64,000 bases of DNA from Aphis gossypii (lineage: Eukaryota > Arthropoda > Insecta > Hemiptera > Aphididae), in the NCBI RefSeq assembly GCF_020184175.1, contig NC_065530.1, forward strand, positions 75,121,260 through 75,185,259, read 5' to 3'. Below, one piece after another: positions 25,128 through 38,010 of the stretch. Under the pieces are notes generated by a model, which was given only the letters and a program-made list of their open reading frames with translations, made no database searches and was not told the DNA's origin. A program made the position numbers and the translations under genes. Each line of letters begins with the position of its first letter. The first letter of the stretch is position 1.

Positions 25128-27600
25128 AAGAAATGTTCAGATCTAAGAATAAAAATATAGCGGTTTACTTATACTAAATTTGTTTACATCTCAAGTGCAG
25201 ATATGTATATTATAATATTGGTTTATTAAAATAATTTCATCATATCTCATCATACTTGTTTTGGCTAGGATATATTTTTTCTACTACTGAGATATGTAAC
25301 GAAACATGTTATTAACTTTAATTAATAATTTATTTTATATTAATATTTGTCATTTGGTACGAAAAATAACATCTGTAAATCTCGGAAATCATATTATGGC
25401 AAATAGATAAATAAATTGTATTATCGTTTAGGACAATATTCGCTTTTTGTCATATGTACTAGTAGATATGATCTGATTTTTGTATATAATTTAACCTTTC
25501 TAAAAATCGATGTAATCATCCTTGATTCCAGCTCATTAGCGACCTACTGTGATTCAGTAAATATAATAAATTTTATCATAATATTATTATTCTACCTACA
25601 TAATAATTATGTTATTTAGAGGCTGATAGACAAATAATTATATTTTTCTTCTTAGATTGTTGGTACTTTTAGAATATATTTATATTAATTCTGCAATTCC
25701 AGAGACCCAGATGACAATTATTTATTTATTGATCGATGAAATAACGGTATGCATCATCATATAGTGATATATATAATTTAAAACTAGGTGATATTGTACA
25801 TATATAGTATATACCGTTAATATTGATTTTATAATTATTTGTTTATACAATATTGTATATTTATAATATTTTGTTAAAAACAATATATAATTTTCAAAAA
25901 TCTTTGTTTTACATAAATAAGGCACTTTAAAAGTGACCTAAAAATCTAAACTTTGACATACTGGTATTTTGGGATAAGAATTTTAGTATGAATGTGACTT
26001 AATCATATAAATTATTTAACATTGCTACAAACTAAAATAATAGTTCTAAAACAGAATGTTTAAATTAGCATTAGTTTAATTATATAGATAAAAGATAAAT
26101 TATCTAAACTTGTACACGCTTATAATTCATCATAAATAAAAACTACCTATTAACATACACTGTATTTAACAAAAAAATTAAATTATCAGTTTATTTTAAG
26201 AAATATTTTAAGGTTTTTAGAGTAGTACAACTCCCAAGATTATACATGTTTTTTTTAATTTTCAATCGATTCTATGTTGAACGCGAATTAACAATAATAA
26301 ATACAAAATATATAATTTAAAATAACCTAGATAGTTCTGTACTTATTCTTTAGTGTCATAATATTGGCTACCATTAAAAAAAAATAATGTTAATTAAAAA
26401 TAAATACATAATGTATATTAATTCTTCAGTTTATAAAGTTGTTTTGTGACCCTCGCAAACGTTTGATGCAAATCGATAAAATAATCATCAATATAATATT
26501 ATGTTATAATATTATTAACGAAATAATATGTTTTTAGTAAAAACGAAAATAAAATTATATGATATCTTCTTGAAAACGTTGAGGTGTTCGATGACGGCTA
26601 CAAGCAGACATATTATTAACAACAAACAAGGTATCGTCCATAAAATGTTAAAATATAATGTAGTTTATTAGCAATATACAATATACATATTATAATGATA
26701 CACTAAATGTAATGTTTATTGGCGTGACGTTTAGATCCCAATGTCGTATTATATATTAATGGTATTATTGACACCTACAAAAAAAAAAAAAATAAAATAA
26801 ACCTATTAAACGTCATTGTGTTTGAATCGCTCGTGCAATAATAGCCATGCGATAGCAACCATATTATGTCCACATATTATAGCGGTTTATTACAAGTGAG
26901 CTATTATTATTATTATTATTATTATCATCATATTTTATAACGGTTGGTGTTACTCGCATTTGTATACTATCGTAGTCCGTCTCGGAGCACTTTGCGTGGA
27001 TATTGAGTGGAGAATATCAGAACAATAGTACCGTTGTTATTCGTTTGGCACTCTTGTATTACCAGTAATTTTACTATAATTGTAAATTTTAATATCTGCT
27101 AAACTCATTGTTCAATGAGAGAACCCCATAATGGGTCGAACAAGCGGTTTTGAATTAATATGGCAACTACATGGGGCGACTCACTGTGCATTTCATTTAT
27201 TTTAAAATATACGTTTGCATGATATAATATACTGATAATAATATCTATATAATTCTCTTTTACTGGCTAAATTTTAAAACAAACATAACTATTTTATTTT
27301 ATTGAAAATGATTTAATTGTTAAAAATTAATATATATATATATCTCAGTTAGTGAAATACTTAATTATTATACGTTTGTTTTATGTTTTATATAGACATA
27401 ACTTACAACCATTTTATCATACTTAGTTGTATTATTTCGATTTTCCAATAGGGGAATGATTTAAAAAAAACACTAGTCAAAACCCGTTGTAAGAGCATAA
27501 TTTCACATGTAGAGAAGTGCATATGCACTAAAACTAACTAAATTAATTATGTATTTTATTAAAATGAAAATATATAATATCAACATAATTTATTATACAC
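25128..27600. other. AT-rich non-coding stretch
   Basis: Open frames at 25416-25619 (+) and 25722-25925 (-) are short and unrecognised. The part at 26950-27180 is slightly GC-richer but shows no exon. Confidence 0.6.
26902..26925 (+). repeat. (TAT)n microsatellite
   Basis: Eight uninterrupted TAT units, followed by CATCATA. Confidence 0.9.
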
Positions 27601-27804
27601 TATCTCAGTTTCTAGAATTCTTTAGTAGGTTTTCTTTTAGTGAGACTACATCTGTACAAAATCGGATGCTATCAGTAGACTTGGCTCTAACTATGAGAGA
27701 AAGAAAGGGTAAGAACTCCGACAACGTAGACTACCTATATCATTTCAGCAAAATTCTTTTCAGTTCATGCTCGGCAGAATCTTGTCTTTTTCACCCTCTC
27801 TTTA

Positions 27805-27810
<6 letters not shown>

Positions 27811-27847
<37 letters not shown>
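27811..27847 (+). repeat. (TC)n microsatellite
   Basis: About 18 uninterrupted TC units, then a pyrimidine-rich degenerate tail to about 27880. Confidence 0.95.
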
Positions 27848-27853
<6 letters not shown>

Positions 27854-27926
27854 CTGTCTCTTTCTATCCCTATCTTTCATCTTGTCACCAACTACAGACA
27901 ATATTCGTTTCCATGAGACTACATTA

Positions 27927-27951
27927 ATATATATATATATATATATATATA
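27927..27951. repeat. (AT)n microsatellite
   Basis: Twelve or so AT units, about 80 bases after the TC repeat. Confidence 0.95.
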
Positions 27952-29442
27952 CAATACAATATGCCTAAGCTATTCTGGACAAGTATGCATTTCCAATTGA
28001 CGTGCTCACTCCTTATATATATATATAAAATACTCTCTGATTACCGCCTATTTGGGGCATCACTATTTGTGCGATACACCACACCACTGCGTTCGTTGAT
28101 AATATTCCGTTTCGTACGGACCGTATTTAATATCGCAGCCACCGAATGGTATTTCCTCGTGGCATGCTGGAATTCCCATTACTATTGCATCGTCAACGGG
28201 TATCGTATGCGTTCATCCCTCTACTATTCATCATCCAGGCCACAATTCGCACCATCGGACACCTCCCCTCATTGGGACTAAGCAAAAGTACACACACACA
28301 CCCACCGATATTACATAATATATTGAATATCACATAGACGTATTATGCACGCATGTACGTTGTCCAAATTATAGCTAAGGGATTACTACGATACAGGATG
28401 TTATTCTTTTTTTTATATATATTATTATAGACAAAATATATAATGGTATATTATTTTATACTAATACGCTGAACGATACTGCAGAAATGAACACAATATG
28501 ACGTGAAACAGGAGTAGCTATATTGCCTATTCAAGACGCCGTGTGATAGTATATTTAACACGATATTAAATAATATGATTACAATGTTTTATAAAAGCAC
28601 CCTTTTCCAAGATTTCAGGATATGATACGCCAGTACGAAAAATATCCATGCATGTCCAAATTTTACAGAGGGTATAGTGATGACAAAAACAATATTATGT
28701 CCGTTATGGGATTAATGTTTTTAACTTATATTAAACGATTAAAATATAACATAAAATTATATTATGATACTATAATAATACAACGTTTTGCGTTATTATT
28801 TAATTATATCAACTCAATTTGAAAATAAAATAAAATTCCAGTCGTATAGTATGTAAGTGTTTGTGTGTGAGAGAATGTGTGATTATTTTCGTATACATCG
28901 CATGATGAATATATTATTTATATTAAAGACTGTATTTGAATAGAAGTATTTATTATTATACTTATTATACAAGTTGTAATATTTTAGTGTATTCATTTAG
29001 TATAAATTCAACGTTTTCTTCTGAATTTTTTTTTTCATATATTTTATTCAAATTGAATATAGATTATTTTATGAACTTATTTTACATGAAATACATATAA
29101 ATTATTAACATTAAAATTAAAAACGTGTAGATATTTATTTTTATCCCCAACTATTGTAAAATAAATAACTTTTTTTACTTTAAAATTATCACAAAAAAAA
29201 TGTATTTCATAAGTACATCTAAATAGTCAAATGGTACCAAAATAAGAAAGTTTTTTCTTACAGTGCTTTATTTACTTTCCCTAAACTAGAGTATAATTAA
29301 TCATAATTAAAGTATCACAGTTTTCTGAATTATTTTTTTGATAATATATGCCATTTATGGATCATTAGACAAAAAATGTGAATACACAGAAAATAATAAA
29401 TACCCCTGAATATTTTATACAATTTTCACTGTGATTAAAATA

Positions 29443-29465
29443 ATATATATATATATATATATATA
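29443..29465. repeat. (AT)n microsatellite joined to 'CTAGCTGACC'
   Basis: Eleven AT units run directly into actagctgaccgggtaata (29463-29481). The wording resembles a junction I recall as frequent in arthropod repeats (AT repeat followed by AGCTGACCC), so the microsatellite may have come with an old repeat insertion. That link is from memory and weak. Confidence 0.6.
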
Positions 29466-30254
29466 CTAGCTGACCGGGTAATACTTTGAAATTACTAGAT
29501 ATCAGTCTATTTAGATATGTTTAGCAATATGTGAATAGTCCGATAATTAATTTGATTAATCTTTTTAATATAATTTTATAAAATGTGAAATATAATTGTT
29601 TTGTTATAATAAACATTTTAAATAATATATATATATATAAATGTATATTTAATATAATGCCTTAACAGTATAATAATAACAAAAAAAAACAATTTATGTG
29701 ATAGGATTATATGGTTAAAAAAAATAAACTATTTAATTTCCTATTTGCGTGAAATAATATAAATAACAGAAAGGTACCTATATTATAAAATTCATTTAAT
29801 ATACAGTTTCACAACCATCTAAGTGTTCAATTTAAACAATATAATTGAACAAAAGTCAGGTTAAAATACGAACAAAAATAATAAAGAAAAAAAAGATTTT
29901 TGATGTAGGTTTCATAAATTTAAAAAAGTACTTGCTGCTTCTCATGTTTGTTTATAGTAAAGAACAGTCGTAAAACATATAATTTCTAAAATAAGACAAG
30001 CTTTATATTTTATACTTACAATTTTTTTTATCACTATAAAATGGGAAATAATATAATATGTAAATGTCACAAAGGTTTAATATTTGTTATGGTTATGTAG
30101 TAATATAATTTTTATTATTTCACCACAGAAGTTGTCCATACGTATACCTTCTAATATATTATATTTAATAAAACAAGCACATGTGTGTTTTATACGTTTT
30201 ATTTTAATATAGAATAAAACAAATATATGATCAGCACTATATTATATGAGCTCT

Positions 30255-30275
30255 AGACTCTAGATTCTAGAGTCT
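30255..30275. repeat. perfect 10-bp inverted repeat
   Basis: AGACTCTAGA (30255-30264), a single central T, then TCTAGAGTCT (30266-30275). It is a perfect 21-base palindrome around one base. Confidence 0.9.
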
Positions 30276-33200
30276 CAGTAACCCGATATCATGTTATAAA
30301 TCCACCACATGCAGTTATTCATTTAATAATAATGATAGACAATAGAATTACTATTATAAAGATTAACAGTAAAAATATGTCTTTTTTTTAAAAAAAATAT
30401 TGTATTCTGACTAGTTCACGGGTTAACAGCAACTAAATACCTATAATATACTAGGTATAAAATATATTATACAAATAGTAGATTCCATTTACTTTTCACT
30501 CATAAATAATAAAAATGAAAAAAAAAAATGATAAATTTAAATAAATATGATTTTCAGAGGATTATATTACTAATACTATATCATCCACTTAGTATCGTCT
30601 ATCACTGTTCAAAAGTTATGATTTGATGGAGTACTATAAGTAACTTTCGAACTATTTTGACTGCTGCAAAAAATATCCTGAAAGAAAATAACATTACATT
30701 ATAATGTAATTATTATATTTTGATGATAGTACCTGTTAGATATTGAGATGCAATTTACATTTACCTAACATATGATAAAATTGTTAATGTTTAAAAATTA
30801 AAATAAAAAATGTATGTGTATTTTCATTTTGATATTCTAATTATGCAATGTATATACAACATATAATATTATTTACATATTATAAAACTATTATGTTACA
30901 TTGGTGAAATTTATAAGAATGTTAATTTCACAATGTATTTTTCAAAATTTTAATACATAGAAATATAACTACATTATAAAATGATTTTATACTTAAAAAA
31001 TTTTTTATTTATGAATAATTATAAAAAATTACCGATGCGTTCGTTTTAAACATGCAATTGAAAATGTAGTTTCTAATAAGAATTACATGTATTAATTCAC
31101 TGAACACTCAATTATTGAGAAGAACAATATTGTAAAATAGACTGATATTTTAACCAAACGTAAATAAAAAAATTTAAAAATTTAAAAAATATATAAGTAG
31201 ATTATTTTTTTTTCATATGCATAGTATACCCAAGAATAGTTATATATCAAGTTTTAATATTTAACTAATATAACTTTGTATAAACATTAATTAGAGTCGT
31301 ATAAGTTAAATTTATAGTTATAAAAATTATTTCATTTCAAAATTATAATAATATATTAGAACTTATGTATTTTAAGTGAGAATTATTTCCATGTTACATT
31401 ACGGTATCCGGTGTTCAATAAGTTTATAAATAAAACATACCATTATGTTATAAAGGGTTTAATTTTAAAATGTATTACTGATAGGTAGACTCATTTATAA
31501 TCTAAGAATTACTAAAAAAAATAAAAGAAGAATATTTTCAGTTTTATATTGGCAGTTATTGTTGTTCAAGCTTTCAAGTTATTAGATTTTAGAATAGAAT
31601 AAAACTACGACAGATTAAGTCTGATTTTAATTAATAAAAAAATACATGTGAAAAAAGTTTGAAATACCTCAGGAACTTCGTTATTATTTCATAATTATAT
31701 GCAAATAAAAATAAATTCACACTAATTAAGTATAATTATTATGTTATATTTAAATAGTATGAAAATAATTTGATTCTAAGAAGTGTATTACAAAATTGTT
31801 TACGAATTTATAACGGCTACATATTTTATATATAATTACAAAACTTGCTTATTAATACTATGACAGAAATAGTAAAAATGCAATGTAATAAAATATAAAA
31901 AGTTACTAATTGATGGAACATAAACATGTTAAGACTTTTGAAAACATAAAATACTGCAAATTTAATGTAAGTAAGATTCACATTTTCAATAAATTAATTT
32001 ATATATTATTCTATATTTTAGTTATATTTTGTACCAACTTATTATAAATTTGATTTTGATAAATAAAATCTCGCGAATTAATATGGGATAAGCAAATTTA
32101 GTCGACGCAGTTGAATTTTCATTAAAATAATATTAAGTTAAAAAAAAAAAACAGCTTTTGCATCACAATCATATTTTATATAGCACTATAATAAACCAAC
32201 AATATAATAATTATTAATAATTTATAATAACGTTGGTAAGCTCTTTTTAATACGATGAATACTAAACATCGTATACATAGATATATTAGAAATAAATTAT
32301 TATTGTATTATGCATGTATTGTATACTGTGACGTACAGCTAGTGTATAAATTCATGAATGAATTCGTTGTGGTGTCGGCAGCCTTGATTGTTATACGTGA
32401 AGTTACTTCCGATCATAGTCGAGTGTGATCGAAATATTTTGTTATATTGTTTGGATAATTTATTGTTGTTATAAATACGTTTTTAGATACTAGAGAGTCG
32501 TTGTTTTTAATAATGAATATTTATGTGTAGTACACAACGAACACCTGTTCGTTTTCGATAAACATAATAATAGTATGATTAATATCGTTTTAAAACGTTA
32601 TAATATTATTGATTCAGCGATCACTATAACTACGATAATAATATTATTAAATTAGCAGTACTAAAAAAAAAAAAAAAAACAGTAGATGATGATACGCTGA
32701 TTACTTTAACACTTTAAAGTTTAAATACCTTTTAAGTTCAAGGACTTAATTGTGTGTTTATTATAGACACCGGTTGTTCAGGCATTCTTTGCAATACAGC
32801 ATTATTTCAAAAATAATATCTTACAAATATAAAGACATTTCAAATATATAAGCGTTAAAATAATTATGATGAATAATAACTTCAAATTTACATACTCCTA
32901 AGTTTATTGCATTACAAAATAAGAAATGTATATAGCACTGTTAATATGATATTATATTCAACATTCGAGCATATTCAATATTACAATTCTATGTCAATTT
33001 TATATAATGTTATAAAAATATTATTATATTTTTGAGCGTAAAAAAAATAATCTCACTATTCAATGATTGTACCTACGTCTTCACAGAATAAAAAAAATGC
33101 TAAAAATTTGATATTTTCATGGAAACATTTGTTAGTTATATATTCATGAAGTGAAAAATATTTTAAAAATATTTCTAAATTTTAAAGTATTGTACTTGTA

Positions 33201-33539
33201 ACTTAAAATACTACACGACAATATTCTGCAAATATCAATTTCAATATATCAAACACAGCTTATTCATTTTAAATGTAAACTTTTGTTATCGAATCGGTGA
33301 CCAGAAGCCGTTCTTTTAAAATCATTTTTAAAATGTTGCTTCATATACCAAAAATATCATTATTGAGTATGACGTATGTCTCTAGTACCTAACCAATGAA
33401 TCTATTTTGAATATTATGAGAATCCTAACTATGCTGCACATGGTAAAATTTAAATAATATAATGAATAATGATACAAAAAAATAACCCCTATAAAAATAC
33501 AAATTATAACGTGTTTGTGATTTGTTTGATACTTTATAC

Positions 33540-34331
33540 TAGTGGTGACCGACTTGCGACTCTCATCAAATCTAATGGCATAAAAGTGTTATAGAGTATT
33601 ATTTCCTTACATAAAATATAATTGTTTAGCTTTTAGCGTTTTAGCTTTTGGTGTTTTTAAATAATGAACTGTTAACAAGTTAATTTGAATTTGTGATTAC
33701 TGATTAGAAATATTTAGTATTAATAACAACTACGTATCTATATACAATAATCTACGATACCATAACACTTATTCCGAATAAAATAGGTACAATATAAACT
33801 ACGTAAATTGTATTTTACTGCTGATTATTTTAAAATAATATGTCGGTTAGATACTTGTGCTAATTATTTATTCTACCATTTCGGTATTTGACGCTAATAA
33901 AGTATTTTATTTCAGAATAAAGCATTTGACACGTCTTAACTGGGGACGCTTGTTAATGTATTTTGTCACTGCCACGATTCCACTATCTACGTCATCTGCA
34001 CATACAATTTATCAATACACCCGACTAGAATATTATCGTCTCCCAGGTTTATCCAATACGTTCAAAATGCGATACGAATAGCTTATAACAGGTATTTTCA
34101 AATTCAAATGGTAACAGCGTCATATAGGATTTACTTCATGTAATTCGAAAATTTGTCCTCTTCAAACTTTAAGACACTTTAATCGACTTGGATTTGTTTA
34201 AATCAAACATCGTTCTTTTGTTATCATTTATCCACATAAACAAGATAAAACTTGTTGATGTCTTATTCCGAAAAAAATATTTAAAAGATGTATATTGCAC
34301 GATTTATTTAGTTTGCAAGTTGGGTTCACAA
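33540..34331. mobile_element. possible decayed hAT-like element
   Basis: TAGTGGTGACCGACTTGCGA at 33540-33559 resembles, from memory, the CAGTGGTCGCCAACTTGCGG-type ends of some hAT transposons. GCAAGTTGGGTTCAC at 34314-34328 is a rough reverse complement of the same motif, giving a candidate 790-bp element. No 8-bp target duplication was found, and the open frames inside (33857-34081 and the start of 34188-34388) show no transposase motif. This is a weak call. Confidence 0.25.
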
Positions 34332-34390
34332 TTTTTTCAGTGGTTGAATGGAGGTAAGTTGATCTTTCCACCACCCATCGTAAGATAATT

Positions 34391-37300
34391 GTACGAACTT
34401 ACGATATTTAATAAAATTAAAATACTCAAATATAAATAAAAAATTTGGGTACTCTAGAAAAATTCTAAAATTCTTAAAACCTGTTGATTTTAAAGTTACA
34501 ATAAATAACAAAATTATATATTGTTCCTTTTCTTTGGAGTAAATTTTAATTATTTTTAATTGTTAATTTTTATTGATTAAGAAGTAGATCATACAGTAAT
34601 AACTATGACTTAGAAAAAATATAACACGGAAAATTCAATTATATTTGCAGCCACAAAATAAAAATTACTATTCGGACACTGAACAAAAACAAAAACCTAT
34701 CTATTACGGAGATATCTTACAGTCTTGATTTGCATGAATAAAAAATATGATTTCTTTTTTTTTATTAAAAGAAAAATATGGAAATCAGAATATGAACAGG
34801 ATTTTTTTTTGTCCCCTAATATTCTGTTTTTGACAGATTTTTTTAAATAGCATCTAAAATCTGTTTTCTAACCAATTGAGTTCTTAAATGTATATGATTG
34901 CCTATTAGTTGTATTCACAGCTGAAGTCCCAGCAAAATTTCAACTTTAAAATAGCCAAAATATCCAACCATTTGCTTCATACATTTTCTGTCACAGAAAT
35001 ATGTGTACACTATGTATTATACGTCATATACGTAGGTATATACTTTATAAAATTCTCAGGTATATGATTGCATACACTTTATCATTTATACTTTCCGTAT
35101 CCATTATTTACACCCTAAAACATTACTCTATTACAAGCACAACTTTAGCTCATAGATCGAAATAGATTGAAAATGTTTTAAAGACAAAAAATACAACTCA
35201 TACATATTATAATTTTAACATCGTGAAAGGACATAAAACATTATTAAATGTAGACTCGTCCAAGCATTTTTATTTATTATGTGTGTACTATACTATTTTT
35301 AAAACGCCTGAAATTTAGTAGAATATTAACTAGAAAAAAATGGAAAAATAATTATAATTTTTGAAGGTTTAGAACGGGACTCGTATATTTATTAACAATG
35401 GCCAAACTCATCAACGAAAAAACCACCCTGAAGATTCCTAACAAATTGTCATATTATATCCGTAAGCTCATTTAACTGATATTTGTTTACCTCATAGTTT
35501 TACTCATCTTGTTCACTGATTGTCAAATGGTTGAAGTTAGTTCATTCAGCTTGGAAATCTGGCGTAATTATGCAATTTATAGCTCAAATCATATTTATTT
35601 TGGTACCATAGTCAGTAAAATATTTATAAATAATTATTTATAAAATATATGCCATATAAAAACCATTAAATGTGTACTTTTATTTGATAAAATAAATCAC
35701 GTATTTATGAAGACTTATTTTTCACGATCTGGTGCATAAAAATCTCTACTTTGACGGGTCGCTTCATTTAGCATTAATATATTAAACAGACGTATCAGAC
35801 ACTAAAATATCAGTTTCTAAGGGAATTTAACGTAAATAATTTATTGATTTACTAACAAAACAGTTTACGTTTAATGATTGTAAAGTTAAAGATTAAAAAA
35901 AATTGAACTTGTTATTCTATAAATAGACAGTTTTAGTTAAAAGAATAATATGTAGATAAATTAAATATCATATAATTTGTTCTACTAAGCTGTATATAGA
36001 TACAAATTTAGTATATTAGTATAATTTAATTTGACACTACACAATAATGCTATATACATTGACAATTTTAATAGAACGCTTTTATTAAAACTTATAGATT
36101 ATATAAGCGTCATAAACTCAATCTGTTATTATATTTTTATATGTATGTACTAGATATAATATACCGTCATGAATTCCATACATCTTTATTCTGCAAGTGA
36201 TCGATAATTTTACTATATTAATCCAATAAAACATATCCTATACTTTGTAAAATATATTTTACATGTAATACGCAATGAGCTACAGTAAAATGAATTAAAC
36301 CATTCCAGATAATTACGGTTGCACTATCTAGATCAAATAATAATTCATCGACCGATAAATATATTATAGAGTACATCTATCAGGTATATTATATCAGGTA
36401 CCTATATTATACGGTGAAGGCCATTCATATTTTCGTTTTTGTGGAAACGAGGTAAGAAAGTTTAGTAGTTGTCCGAAATTGATGTCAAACCTAAATATTA
36501 TGTAAATATTTACCATTTTGATCTAAAATTTAAATCTATTAAAAGTAATTTCATATTTTTTCAATTTAAAAAAAATTATCGTTGTTTTTTTAATTTTACC
36601 CATCATAAAAAATACACGTATAACTATTTTGTAAATTATTTTTTATTCATTTAATTTTTGAAAACGAAGTAAAACAAATTGAAATTTTCAAAACAAATGT
36701 ATTCTGAAAATTGGTGAGAGAATTTTAAACAACTGACAAAGGTTTTAAATATGATAACTATAAGTCAGATTTAAGGTGGCAGATATTTCTTGATTTAAGT
36801 TTGAGCCTATTGAAAAGTAAAAATACATTCACGTATTCGAGTAGTATTTCAGTTTTAATCACACATTCGTAATTATGACAAGTCAGGTGTGTCACTCACG
36901 GATATGACTCGCGACATACTCCCCTCACATGTACACTCACACACACAAATAAATTGTGCAATCAATCGATAAATAAACAAACAGTGACTATAGCTGACAA
37001 GTTTCTAATTATAAAGACGTGCTGTTAAATTTAATAGCATTATTTACAGTTATTTTTTATCGAGTTAGGTGTTTAGGTGTAACAATATCATTATTGTGAA
37101 GTTGAGTTGTTTAATGTTTGTTTTGTTGTAATATAAAAAAAAATAATAATAATAATATTGGCTATTTATTATTTTTTGAATAAGGTCCTAAAATAGTTGA
37201 CAAAATCAGAAAAATATGTGTTAAGGTACTAAATCTTATTATTTTTTTTTTTACAGTAATTCAATTTAATATTTATAAATATTTTGGCACAATTTTACTA

Positions 37301-37719
37301 TCCCGAAAAGTGTTTTCCGAAACGTATAAACGAGAAGTATTGAAAACCAATTGATTTATATCTTTGGCACACGGAAACTAAGATATTTTGTGTTTATTAT
37401 TTATTTTACGATTTCACGGACAATAAAAAAATGTTCATTATTATTTTATATGCACTTTTATTGTTTTTATGTTGTTTTTATATAAATATAATATATATAT
37501 ATATATATACATTATACACGTTTAACAGTGATTCAACAATAATTAACTACTTAACGAAGTACACATTTTATGCACTCGTAAAATCATAACTGTTAATATT
37601 TTCACAAAATACCTTGTTGTCGATAAGTTTAAAATTGTAAGTTGTTCGAGAATTACCGACTCTTGATAAATATACCTGATTATCAATTTTAGGACATAAA
37701 TCAGAAAAAAATGAAAACT
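34391..37719. other. AT-rich non-coding stretch
   Basis: No gene is recognised. The frame at 36469-36654 (+) is AT-driven (F/Y/N/K). A donor-like GAG/GTAAGA lies at 36449-36456 with no exon visible before it. Confidence 0.6.
37491..37509. repeat. (AT)n microsatellite
   Basis: About nine AT units. Confidence 0.9.
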
Positions 37720-37769
37720 TGGCGAATTTTATTTTATTTTATTTTTTTATACACCCCTATACATATTGA

Positions 37770-38010
37770 CGAGCAAAAAAAAACACTCCCTACGTGTAAA
37801 GAAAAAGGGGTTAAGGGGTAAAAACAGAGTGAAAAAATTCTTTAGAACAAAAGCTGGGGCCATGGCGATGAAACAGCTACTACGAGACCTCGTCTGCGGT
37901 TGAAAGGGTTGTGCTATGTATAATTTTTTTTTACATCTCTCTCCACAAACCTCTCTCTCACCACCATTTTTCGAGTGTGTCTAAGCTCTTCAACATATTC
38001 TGGATCGATA
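37770..38010. other. GC-elevated patch with purine-to-pyrimidine switch
   Basis: The plus strand is purine-rich from about 37770 to 37830 and pyrimidine-rich at 37935-37970. An ATG-poor open frame through 37780-37900 would encode a Lys/Arg-rich peptide ending LLRDLVCG before a TGA, but it matches nothing known and no start fits. It could be an untranslated exon or regulatory DNA. Confidence 0.3.

Larger units (their letters stand above)
27780..28330. other. GC-elevated patch next to TC and AT microsatellites
   Basis: The part at 27960-28300 is clearly less AT-rich than its surroundings and carries overlapping open frames (27961-28281 and 28146-28337, +). The 139-codon frame at 27549-27968 owes part of its length to the TC repeat, which reads as S-L-S-L. 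None resembles a known protein, and two overlapping frames in different phases argue against both being real. It may be an untranslated exon or regulatory sequence. Confidence 0.35.
28331..33539. other. AT-rich non-coding stretch
   Basis: No gene is recognised. The frame at 28622-28822 (+) is short. The part at 32330-32440 is slightly GC-richer and contains the inverted pair CGATCA (32410-32415) and TGATCG (32426-32431). Confidence 0.6.

Noticed and set aside
27549..27968. 139-codon plus-strand open frame
   Set aside because: Part of its length is a (TC)n microsatellite read as Ser-Leu repeats and an (AT)n tail read as Tyr-Ile. The remainder is unrecognised.
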